Under the pieces are notes generated by a model that saw only the letters and a list, made by a program, of their open reading frames with translations, had not been told where the DNA came from and ran no database searches. Shown here piece after piece: positions 1-8,589 of a DNA stretch of 64,000 nt. Positions within the stretch are counted from its first letter, which is position 1; the number at the start of each line of letters is the position of its first letter. Both the position numbers and the translations under genes were made by a program. This stretch comes from Congeria kusceri. Taxonomy: Eukaryota > Mollusca > Bivalvia > Myida > Dreissenidae. The stretch is from contig JAPFQT010000369.1 in assembly GCA_027627225.1 (NCBI GenBank), forward strand, positions 62,001 to 126,000. Direction: 5' to 3'.

Positions 1-74
1 CTTCAAATAAATGGTGTTGATTTATTTAGAGAGTATAGCATTGCACACCTGAAATATTTAGTATACTGTAACCT
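1..74 (+). repeat. 475 bp terminal module, right 74 bp only
   Basis: This is identical to 3791-3864, the last 74 bp of the next module, and ends in the right inverted repeat just before core 1. The rest lies left of the window. Confidence 0.95.
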
Positions 75-791
75 ATAAGAGAAATTTGTTCCCATTAAAA
101 TTAGTTTTTCTTGCATATAATTATCTTCCCATGCATATTGCACCAATATATTAAGTTTGGCTTGTATATCTGTCCATTTGGCCATTTTATTTCATATTTT
201 CAAACACAGGTGATTTTGGTCGGAAGCCGGTGATTTCAAGCGTCTTGAAGCTTAAATGTCCCTCTAACAATTAAAGCTGATATTTGCAATATTTGTGACA
301 AAATACCCAAACAAACCAAACAAACATGTATGGGGGGCTTATGTGGGGTGAGGAGAGAATGACTTTGTTAGATAGTTTTACTCTAAGCCATTTTGATAAT
401 GTATTTTTTGTGTATTTTTTTTAAAAAATCACCCCAAAAATGTAAATTTAATAGAAAAAAAATTCCAATTTCATCCAAGACAATTAACAAATTAGTCAAA
501 ATGGGAGATCAAAGATACTTTGAAGTGTAGAAATCAATCAGCTTCCAGTAATTGCTTGTTTCAAACCAATAAAGTGTAAAATCTTTAAAGCACCTTGTTT
601 GTCGCAGCCTCTTTAATTACAGGCCACCAATTATATATTCTAGTATATAATGTCATGAGTGCCTTTAAACTGCAGCAGGTGGTCAATTTGCATTGCCTGC
701 TCACATTTAGAGGTTTAAGGGAATACAAAATTGCATATTTTGGGCACAAAATAAGTACTTTGACTTTTTTTAAGGTGGCAATCTGGTCAAA
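75..791 (+). other. 5' non-coding part of core (unit 1; repeated in every core)
   Basis: 717 bp between the module and the first transposase codon. No convincing gene is visible. A pyrimidine-rich tract ending in AG at 774, shortly before the first ATG, could be a 3' splice site, so a 5' untranslated exon upstream is possible. A leftward 37-codon stretch (185 down to 75) with protein-like composition runs to the module edge, where the sequence AG/GTTACAG resembles a splice donor; this is weak. The region is AT-rich with T and A runs near 405-470. Confidence 0.4.
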
Positions 792-983
792 ATGGGGTTC
801 ATAACCAAGCAAAAGAAAAAGTTGCTCAATGTTGGTTTTAAACGAGGTGGGACTAGTCCGGTGAAGGGGAAAAAACATAATTATGAAACAAGGTCAAATT
901 CCAACACAACCTATGTAAGGTTAGAAAGGTCATCCTTTGAAGCACGGGTAGCTTACAATGACAAGGTTCTTTTCGGGATGTAG
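792..983 (+). CDS. Transposase N-terminal frame, unit 1
   Basis: 63 codons starting at an ATG in a good eukaryotic context (A at -3, G at +4). The peptide is basic (lysine-rich start, then an N-rich linker and a TYVRLERSSF segment), which fits the poorly conserved N-terminus of the Mutator-like transposase family. It stops with TAG at 981-983, and the main transposase frame opens 27 bp later in another frame. The main frame is open back to a TGA at 959-961, so the two frames overlap at 962-980. One protein would need a -1 shift there, or removal of a 41 nt GT-AG stretch (966-1006), which would join them in phase. The same frame break is present in all nine units (4582-4773, 8372-8563, 12162-12353, 15952-16143, 19267-19458, 23057-23248, 26847-27038, 31113-31304). 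Confidence 0.5.
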   Translation: MGFITKQKKKLLNVGFKRGGTSPVKGKKHNYETRSNSNTTYVRLERSSFEARVAYNDKVLFGM

Positions 984-1009
984 ACGGCTCTCAAACCCCA
1001 GCTAAGCCC

Positions 1010-2746
1010 TTGCGTCCGAGAGCGAACAAGATTCGCTATGTAGACCTGTTACGGGTTCCTGCTCCATCAAAAGTCCATCCCGACTTACTTACGAACAAGG
1101 TCTATGTCCCCGCCCTACTCCAGTCTATGATGTCCTCTGAAAATAGAAAGCATAGGTTAAGAAGTGATAAATGTAGGGGCGACTTGGTAATTGACGGCAG
1201 TGCTTCCATAAAGTGGGGCTTAGGCTGGGAGGAAAGGTTAAAATGTACAAGATGCAGATATGTAGGCAAGCATTATAAGCTTTACAATGAGGTTCCATCA
1301 AGTACCAGGGGCAGAAAGGCAGCTCAGATCAATGTAGGCTTCCAAATAGGTGTTGCAAGTACTTCTATTGGGAACACAGGTTCCCGCAGAATTCTCAACA
1401 CAACCAATATCATTGCTCCCTCTCCACTTGCTATGCAAAAACAAGCAAATAAGGTCAATACTGCCCTTAAATCCCTAAATGAGAGAAGCATGTACCAGAT
1501 TAGAGAAAACTTAGTTGCTGAAAATGCCAAAATTGGTCAAAAAGATCCCTCTAAGGTAAATGTTGAAGGGGACACTTGCTACAACAATCCAATTTTTAAC
1601 TCTGACGCGACACCCTTTCAAGCCGGAACTATTGCCATAAGCACTATGTGTGAAAACAATACCAGAAACAAGCAAATTGTAGGGGTACAAGTAGCAAATA
1701 AACTATGCAGGACTGCATCAATGCTTAGGAATAAGGGTAAACCTGTTCAGTGCCCCAATCATAGGGGGCATTGTTCTGCAAATGTTTCAGAGAGGGAACC
1801 AATAGGTGATGAAGGCAAATGGAATAGGTTGTTAGGTGACCAGATCTCTAAGGACATCAAAATAGCAAATTTCACTTGTGATGGGGACAGTAGGGCATTC
1901 CAAGGTGTTCGTAACTCTCATGGTCACAATGTGGGTCATCTTAAGGATCTGAGGCACCTAGGCAACTCGCTGAAGCGCGAGCTCAACAAAGCGCCTTTCT
2001 CAAAGGGCATGCTCAAGGGTCATTCCAAGTCTAATATCAGGAGTCGGTTCGCTCTCTCGGTCAAAGCTAGGTGTATGGCTGAGCTTAAAGCTGCCCACAA
2101 TAAACACCAGGGTGACATCAAGGTTCTAAAGAAGGTCATGGTTGATGTAATCGCAACCATTGTTCTATGCTTCAGTGGTTACTGCGGTACTCATTGTGCA
2201 AAGTACAGTTATGTCTGTGCTGGTACAAATAGGCAAGCTAAGAATTTCATGCCAGACAATGTCAAGGTTAAAATGGTTGACAGTGACCAACAAGTCCTTA
2301 AAAAATGCATTGAAATGGTTTTAGGTCCAGCTGCTCTTGACGCTACCAAACTTTTAACCACAACCCAAAAAAGTGAAGCAGTAAACAGGTCGTACCAAGC
2401 TGTCAATCCTAAAACTGTGACTTTCTCACGCAACTGTGTAGGTCGAATTCACGGGCAGGTTCACAAATTAAACAATGGCTATGCTGACTCTGTAATTGCA
2501 AAAACCACTGAACTAAATGCTAACCTTACCCAGGGGTCAAAGATTATTAAGCAGATAGCATATGAGGACCGCAACGACCTTAACCGAAAGCAAACATCCG
2601 CTACCAACAAAGCACGAGCTTTACGTGCCAGGACGCGGAATTATCGATACAAACTGCATGAGGAATTACACTACGGCAAGGGCATGAGTGACCCCAAACC
2701 TGATTATGACAGTCTTCCACACCTTAAGCATCATAAATATTCTTAG
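1010..2746 (+). CDS. Mutator-like DDE transposase, main frame, unit 1
   Basis: 578 codons counted from a TTG at 1010; a eukaryotic start is more likely in the upstream frame at 792. The protein would cut and rejoin element ends in the nucleus. A zinc-ligand-like set lies near residues 55-82 (C55, then CTRC at 79-82), followed by the GRKAAQINVG block (101-110). Candidate acidic catalytic residues are D188 (VEGDTCYNN), D291 or D293 (CDGDSRAFQG) and E456 (KSEAVNRSYQAVNPK); E358 is an alternative for the third. DLRHL at 313-317 and a Cys/His cluster at 387-403 could bind metal. The C-terminus is basic. An AATAAA lies 18 bp after the stop. It converges on the endonuclease gene 176 bp downstream. 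Unit 1 differs in its last residue (Ser against Ala in the other eight). The family call rests on remembered motif patterns, not a search. Confidence 0.75.
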   Translation: MRPRANKIRYVDLLRVPAPSKVHPDLLTNKVYVPALLQSMMSSENRKHRLRSDKCRGDLVIDGSASIKWGLGWEERLKCTRCRYVGKHYKLYNEVPSSTRGRKAAQINVGFQIGVASTSIGNTGSRRILNTTNIIAPSPLAMQKQANKVNTALKSLNERSMYQIRENLVAENAKIGQKDPSKVNVEGDTCYNNPIFNSDATPFQAGTIAISTMCENNTRNKQIVGVQVANKLCRTASMLRNKGKPVQCPNHRGHCSANVSEREPIGDEGKWNRLLGDQISKDIKIANFTCDGDSRAFQGVRNSHGHNVGHLKDLRHLGNSLKRELNKAPFSKGMLKGHSKSNIRSRFALSVKARCMAELKAAHNKHQGDIKVLKKVMVDVIATIVLCFSGYCGTHCAKYSYVCAGTNRQAKNFMPDNVKVKMVDSDQQVLKKCIEMVLGPAALDATKLLTTTQKSEAVNRSYQAVNPKTVTFSRNCVGRIHGQVHKLNNGYADSVIAKTTELNANLTQGSKIIKQIAYEDRNDLNRKQTSATNKARALRARTRNYRYKLHEELHYGKGMSDPKPDYDSLPHLKHHKYS

Positions 2747-2763
2747 TTGATTGTGTACCTGAT

Positions 2764-2769
2764 AATAAA
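2764..2769 (+). terminator. Poly(A) signal after the transposase gene
   Basis: AATAAA starts 18 bp after the transposase stop. The same signal occurs at 6554, 10344, 14134, 17924, 21239, 25029, 28819 and 33085 in the other units. It lies in the 176 bp gap between the convergent genes. Confidence 0.5.
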
Positions 2770-2922
2770 TTGTTATTATTACCTGTTTTGGCATAAGAGA
2801 CCTCTAACAAGTGGCCCTCGCGTCAGCATCAGGCGTTCCTCTACCTGAAAAAGGCAAAAATACCCAATAGAAATAGATATAAAATGAAAAAAAACATGCA
2901 TTTATGTATTTTAAGTGTATTT

Positions 2923-3345
2923 CTATGAATAAAAGGAAGTGATAAAGCTTGTTGTATTCATGTTTTTACCAAATATGCAGGCTGGCTCAGTTCCATGCCC
3001 GCTGCACTGTCCGAACTGTAAACATGTCCGCCGTTCCATGTTGGTGGAATGGGGCTCTATGTTTAAATGTTCAGGCTTAACACACAAGCTATTGTTGCAT
3101 AAGTGGCTCACAGAGTCCCTGGCGTTCAATTCTGACTTCATGTAGCGCATTAACGCTACACGGTGAACCAAGTATGTCTCTGATTTTATGTCCGAAGGCA
3201 ATTTAGCCCTCATTCGGCCATAATAGGGTAAGGAACTATTTGAAATACAACCATTCCAGATCAAACAATCTGAATTGATGCATTTAATGCACTTATTTTC
3301 TACTCTTTTGCTCAGAAATGACCAAAAATCTGCTTTCTCATCCAT
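2923..3345 (-). CDS. His-Me finger (His-Cys box) homing-endonuclease-like protein, unit 1
   Basis: 140 aa from the ATG at 3345 (the frame is open to the core edge, but the next upstream candidate start is only GTG). The layout matches the zinc-bound His-Me finger homing endonucleases typified by I-PpoI. There is CLIWNG at residues 27-32, a YGR at 42-44, an HR at 61-62, and the SHLCNNSLCVKPEHL box at 80-94, with H81 as the expected general base. Ligands C83, C88 and H93 pair with C27. The expected metal-binding Asn is N102. A second zinc set is C108, C114, H117 and C123. Spacing from C83 to C108 equals that of I-PpoI. All expected catalytic residues are kept, so activity as a double-strand DNA nuclease is plausible. 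Its 5' side faces the 475 bp module. Confidence 0.85.
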   Translation of the reverse strand: MDEKADFWSFLSKRVENKCIKCINSDCLIWNGCISNSSLPYYGRMRAKLPSDIKSETYLVHRVALMRYMKSELNARDSVSHLCNNSLCVKPEHLNIEPHSTNMERRTCLQFGQCSGHGTEPACIFGKNMNTTSFITSFYS

Positions 3346-3389
3346 ATTTTGCACTTGCAGACGATATTTTATTTTAACCCAAAGTCAGT

Positions 3390-3864
3390 TTAGGTCACAA
3401 TATACTAAAAGATTTCCTTAACAAATTCAATGTAAAAGCAATAAATTCAACAAAAAATAAACTCAACATTTTGCGCGTAGAGACCCTCATAACCATACCT
3501 TTTCTTAAAGAGCATTCCGAGCCGAATTGATTTAGACAATAAAAAAGATAGGTCATGTGATATGTAAGAAAGAACTCGACGCGAATCAAAGTTCACTGTT
3601 TTACGGCCATCTTTTTACCGGCTACTCTCCAGTTGAAGGTATACTGCCAACTGTCAAAGTCTCGTCATGTAGTCTCCAACCTTCAAGCGAAACAGTGAAT
3701 TTTTAGTACACAACAATGTTTTTCCTACCACACGTACAAAGAAATATTCAAAAATAAAGTCATGGCAAGTGACTATACAGAAAATTGTGTCTTCAAATAA
3801 ATGGTGTTGATTTATTTAGAGAGTATAGCATTGCACACCTGAAATATTTAGTATACTGTAACCT
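3390..3864 (+). repeat. 475 bp terminal module, copy 1 (reference)
   Basis: The left end 3392-3409 (AGGTCACAATATACTAAA) and the reverse complement of the right end 3847-3864 (AGGTTACAGTATACTAAA) match at 16 of 18 positions, both differences being transitions. No convincing gene lies inside; a 64-codon leftward frame at 3395-3589 is not recognisable. The module sits between the endonuclease gene on its left (read leftward) and the transposase gene on its right (read rightward), so it could supply promoters for both. Its exact loss and doubling elsewhere in the array define its ends to within one T. It may be a MITE caught in each unit or the terminal repeat of the whole element. Confidence 0.85.
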
Positions 3865-4799
3865 ATAAGAGAAATTTGTTCCCATTAAAATTAGTTTTTC
3901 TTGCATATAATTATCTTCCCATGCATATTGCACCAATATATTAAGTTTGGCTTGTATATCTGTCCATTTGGCCATTTTATTTCATATTTTCAAACACAGG
4001 TGATTTTGGTCGGAAGCCGGTGATTTCAAGCGTCTTGAAGCTTAAATGTCCCTCTAACAATTAAAGCTGATATTTGCAATATTTGTGACAAAATACCCAA
4101 ACAAACCAAACAAACATGTATGGGGGGCTTATGTGGGGTGAGGAGAGAATGACTTTGTTAGATAGTTTTACTCTAAGCCATTTTGATAATGTATTTTTTG
4201 TGTATTTTTTTTAAAAAATCACCCCAAAAATGTAAATTTAATAGAAAAAAAATTCCAATTTCATCCAAGACAATTAACAAATTAGTCAAAATGGGAGATC
4301 AAAGATACTTTGAAGTGTAGAAATCAATCAGCTTCCAGTAATTGCTTGTTTCAAACCAATAAAGTGTAAAATCTTTAAAGCACCTTGTTTGTCGCAGCCT
4401 CTTTAATTACAGGCCACCAATTATATATTCTAGTATATAATGTCATGAGTGCCTTTAAACTGCAGCAGGTGGTCAATTTGCATTGCCTGCTCACATTTAG
4501 AGGTTTAAGGGAATACAAAATTGCATATTTTGGGCACAAAATAAGTACTTTGACTTTTTTTAAGGTGGCAATCTGGTCAAAATGGGGTTCATAACCAAGC
4601 AAAAGAAAAAGTTGCTCAATGTTGGTTTTAAACGAGGTGGGACTAGTCCGGTGAAGGGGAAAAAACATAATTATGAAACAAGGTCAAATTCCAACACAAC
4701 CTATGTAAGGTTAGAAAGGTCATCCTTTGAAGCACGGGTAGCTTACAATGACAAGGTTCTTTTCGGGATGTAGACGGCTCTCAAACCCCAGCTAAGCCC

Positions 4800-6536
4800 T
4801 TGCGTCCGAGAGCGAACAAGATTCGCTATGTAGACCTGTTACGGGTTCCTGCTCCATCAAAAGTCCATCCCGACTTACTTACGAACAAGGTCTATGTCCC
4901 CGCCCTACTCCAGTCTATGATGTCCTCTGAAAATAGAAAGCATAGGTTAAGAAGTGATAAATGTAGGGGCGACTTGGTAATTGACGGCAGTGCTTCCATA
5001 AAGTGGGGCTTAGGCTGGGAGGAAAGGTTAAAATGTACAAGATGCAGATATGTAGGCAAGCATTATAAGCTTTACAATGAGGTTCCATCAAGTACCAGGG
5101 GCAGAAAGGCAGCTCAGATCAATGTAGGCTTCCAAATAGGTGTTGCAAGTACTTCTATTGGGAACACAGGTTCCCGCAGAATTCTCAACACAACCAATAT
5201 CATTGCTCCCTCTCCACTTGCTATGCAAAAACAAGCAAATAAGGTCAATACTGCCCTTAAATCCCTAAATGAGAGAAGCATGTACCAGATTAGAGAAAAC
5301 TTAGTTGCTGAAAATGCCAAAATTGGTCAAAAAGATCCCTCTAAGGTAAATGTTGAAGGGGACACTTGCTACAACAATCCAATTTTTAACTCTGACGCGA
5401 CACCCTTTCAAGCCGGAACTATTGCCATAAGCACTATGTGTGAAAACAATACCAGAAACAAGCAAATTGTAGGGGTACAAGTAGCAAATAAACTATGCAG
5501 GACTGCATCAATGCTTAGGAATAAGGGTAAACCTGTTCAGTGCCCCAATCATAGGGGGCATTGTTCTGCAAATGTTTCAGAGAGGGAACCAATAGGTGAT
5601 GAAGGCAAATGGAATAGGTTGTTAGGTGACCAGATCTCTAAGGACATCAAAATAGCAAATTTCACTTGTGATGGGGACAGTAGGGCATTCCAAGGTGTTC
5701 GTAACTCTCATGGTCACAATGTGGGTCATCTTAAGGATCTGAGGCACCTAGGCAACTCGCTGAAGCGCGAGCTCAACAAAGCGCCTTTCTCAAAGGGCAT
5801 GCTCAAGGGTCATTCCAAGTCTAATATCAGGAGTCGGTTCGCTCTCTCGGTCAAAGCTAGGTGTATGGCTGAGCTTAAAGCTGCCCACAATAAACACCAG
5901 GGTGACATCAAGGTTCTAAAGAAGGTCATGGTTGATGTAATCGCAACCATTGTTCTATGCTTCAGTGGTTACTGCGGTACTCATTGTGCAAAGTACAGTT
6001 ATGTCTGTGCTGGTACAAATAGGCAAGCTAAGAATTTCATGCCAGACAATGTCAAGGTTAAAATGGTTGACAGTGACCAACAAGTCCTTAAAAAATGCAT
6101 TGAAATGGTTTTAGGTCCAGCTGCTCTTGACGCTACCAAACTTTTAACCACAACCCAAAAAAGTGAAGCAGTAAACAGGTCGTACCAAGCTGTCAATCCT
6201 AAAACTGTGACTTTCTCACGCAACTGTGTAGGTCGAATTCACGGGCAGGTTCACAAATTAAACAATGGCTATGCTGACTCTGTAATTGCAAAAACCACTG
6301 AACTAAATGCTAACCTTACCCAGGGGTCAAAGATTATTAAGCAGATAGCATATGAGGACCGCAACGACCTTAACCGAAAGCAAACATCCGCTACCAACAA
6401 AGCACGAGCTTTACGTGCCAGGACGCGGAATTATCGATACAAACTGCATGAGGAATTACACTACGGCAAGGGCATGAGTGACCCCAAACCTGATTATGAC
6501 AGTCTTCCACACCTTAAGCATCATAAATATGCTTAG
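4800..6536 (+). CDS. Mutator-like DDE transposase, main frame, unit 2
   Basis: Same 578-codon frame as unit 1 but ending in Ala, the majority form. The N-terminal frame is at 4582-4773, with the same break between the two frames. Confidence 0.75.
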   Translation: MRPRANKIRYVDLLRVPAPSKVHPDLLTNKVYVPALLQSMMSSENRKHRLRSDKCRGDLVIDGSASIKWGLGWEERLKCTRCRYVGKHYKLYNEVPSSTRGRKAAQINVGFQIGVASTSIGNTGSRRILNTTNIIAPSPLAMQKQANKVNTALKSLNERSMYQIRENLVAENAKIGQKDPSKVNVEGDTCYNNPIFNSDATPFQAGTIAISTMCENNTRNKQIVGVQVANKLCRTASMLRNKGKPVQCPNHRGHCSANVSEREPIGDEGKWNRLLGDQISKDIKIANFTCDGDSRAFQGVRNSHGHNVGHLKDLRHLGNSLKRELNKAPFSKGMLKGHSKSNIRSRFALSVKARCMAELKAAHNKHQGDIKVLKKVMVDVIATIVLCFSGYCGTHCAKYSYVCAGTNRQAKNFMPDNVKVKMVDSDQQVLKKCIEMVLGPAALDATKLLTTTQKSEAVNRSYQAVNPKTVTFSRNCVGRIHGQVHKLNNGYADSVIAKTTELNANLTQGSKIIKQIAYEDRNDLNRKQTSATNKARALRARTRNYRYKLHEELHYGKGMSDPKPDYDSLPHLKHHKYA

Positions 6537-6712
6537 TTGATTGTGTACCTGATAATAAATTGTTATTATTACCTGTTTTGGCATAAGAGACCTCTAACAA
6601 GTGGCCCTCGCGTCAGCATCAGGCGTTCCTCTACCTGAAAAAGGCAAAAATACCCAATAGAAATAGATATAAAATGAAAAAAAACATGCATTTATGTATT
6701 TTAAGTGTATTT

Positions 6713-7135
6713 CTATGAATAAAAGGAAGTGATAAAGCTTGTTGTATTCATGTTTTTACCAAATATGCAGGCTGGCTCAGTTCCATGCCCGCTGCACTGT
6801 CCGAACTGTAAACATGTCCGCCGTTCCATGTTGGTGGAATGGGGCTCTATGTTTAAATGTTCAGGCTTAACACACAAGCTATTGTTGCATAAGTGGCTCA
6901 CAGAGTCCCTGGCGTTCAATTCTGACTTCATGTAGCGCATTAACGCTACACGGTGAACCAAGTATGTCTCTGATTTTATGTCCGAAGGCAATTTAGCCCT
7001 CATTCGGCCATAATAGGGTAAGGAACTATTTGAAATACAACCATTCCAGATCAAACAATCTGAATTGATGCATTTAATGCACTTATTTTCTACTCTTTTG
7101 CTCAGAAATGACCAAAAATCTGCTTTCTCATCCAT
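6713..7135 (-). CDS. His-Me finger endonuclease-like protein, unit 2
   Basis: Identical protein to unit 1, with the intact His-Cys box. The module upstream of it (7180-7654) carries the G to A variant at 7549. Confidence 0.85.
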   Translation of the reverse strand: MDEKADFWSFLSKRVENKCIKCINSDCLIWNGCISNSSLPYYGRMRAKLPSDIKSETYLVHRVALMRYMKSELNARDSVSHLCNNSLCVKPEHLNIEPHSTNMERRTCLQFGQCSGHGTEPACIFGKNMNTTSFITSFYS

Positions 7136-7179
7136 ATTTTGCACTTGCAGACGATATTTTATTTTAACCCAAAGTCAGT

Positions 7180-7654
7180 TTAGGTCACAATATACTAAAA
7201 GATTTCCTTAACAAATTCAATGTAAAAGCAATAAATTCAACAAAAAATAAACTCAACATTTTGCGCGTAGAGACCCTCATAACCATACCTTTTCTTAAAG
7301 AGCATTCCGAGCCGAATTGATTTAGACAATAAAAAAGATAGGTCATGTGATATGTAAGAAAGAACTCGACGCGAATCAAAGTTCACTGTTTTACGGCCAT
7401 CTTTTTACCGGCTACTCTCCAGTTGAAGGTATACTGCCAACTGTCAAAGTCTCGTCATGTAGTCTCCAACCTTCAAGCGAAACAGTGAATTTTTAGTACA
7501 CAACAATGTTTTTCCTACCACACGTACAAAGAAATATTCAAAAATAAAATCATGGCAAGTGACTATACAGAAAATTGTGTCTTCAAATAAATGGTGTTGA
7601 TTTATTTAGAGAGTATAGCATTGCACACCTGAAATATTTAGTATACTGTAACCT
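7180..7654 (+). repeat. 475 bp terminal module, copy 2
   Basis: Same as the reference module except for a G to A change at 7549. Confidence 0.9.
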
Positions 7655-8589
7655 ATAAGAGAAATTTGTTCCCATTAAAATTAGTTTTTCTTGCATATAA
7701 TTATCTTCCCATGCATATTGCACCAATATATTAAGTTTGGCTTGTATATCTGTCCATTTGGCCATTTTATTTCATATTTTCAAACACAGGTGATTTTGGT
7801 CGGAAGCCGGTGATTTCAAGCGTCTTGAAGCTTAAATGTCCCTCTAACAATTAAAGCTGATATTTGCAATATTTGTGACAAAATACCCAAACAAACCAAA
7901 CAAACATGTATGGGGGGCTTATGTGGGGTGAGGAGAGAATGACTTTGTTAGATAGTTTTACTCTAAGCCATTTTGATAATGTATTTTTTGTGTATTTTTT
8001 TTAAAAAATCACCCCAAAAATGTAAATTTAATAGAAAAAAAATTCCAATTTCATCCAAGACAATTAACAAATTAGTCAAAATGGGAGATCAAAGATACTT
8101 TGAAGTGTAGAAATCAATCAGCTTCCAGTAATTGCTTGTTTCAAACCAATAAAGTGTAAAATCTTTAAAGCACCTTGTTTGTCGCAGCCTCTTTAATTAC
8201 AGGCCACCAATTATATATTCTAGTATATAATGTCATGAGTGCCTTTAAACTGCAGCAGGTGGTCAATTTGCATTGCCTGCTCACATTTAGAGGTTTAAGG
8301 GAATACAAAATTGCATATTTTGGGCACAAAATAAGTACTTTGACTTTTTTTAAGGTGGCAATCTGGTCAAAATGGGGTTCATAACCAAGCAAAAGAAAAA
8401 GTTGCTCAATGTTGGTTTTAAACGAGGTGGGACTAGTCCGGTGAAGGGGAAAAAACATAATTATGAAACAAGGTCAAATTCCAACACAACCTATGTAAGG
8501 TTAGAAAGGTCATCCTTTGAAGCACGGGTAGCTTACAATGACAAGGTTCTTTTCGGGATGTAGACGGCTCTCAAACCCCAGCTAAGCCC

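Noticed and set aside
585..878. 97-codon leftward frame over the start of the transposase region, repeated in each unit
   Set aside because: It overlaps the ATG and basic N-terminus of the transposase frame antisense and has no family resemblance; it is a shadow.
966..978. Canonical -1 ribosomal slippery heptamer at the transposase frame break
   Set aside because: The zero-frame codons AAG GTT CTT TTC do not form an X XXY YYZ heptamer; a shift here is possible but not supported by motif.
1324..1530. 68- and 74-codon leftward frames inside the transposase gene (and their copies)
   Set aside because: Antisense shadows of a long conserved frame.
2939..3145. 68-codon rightward frame inside the nuclease gene
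   Set aside because: Antisense of the His-Cys box coding sequence, which has clear family motifs.
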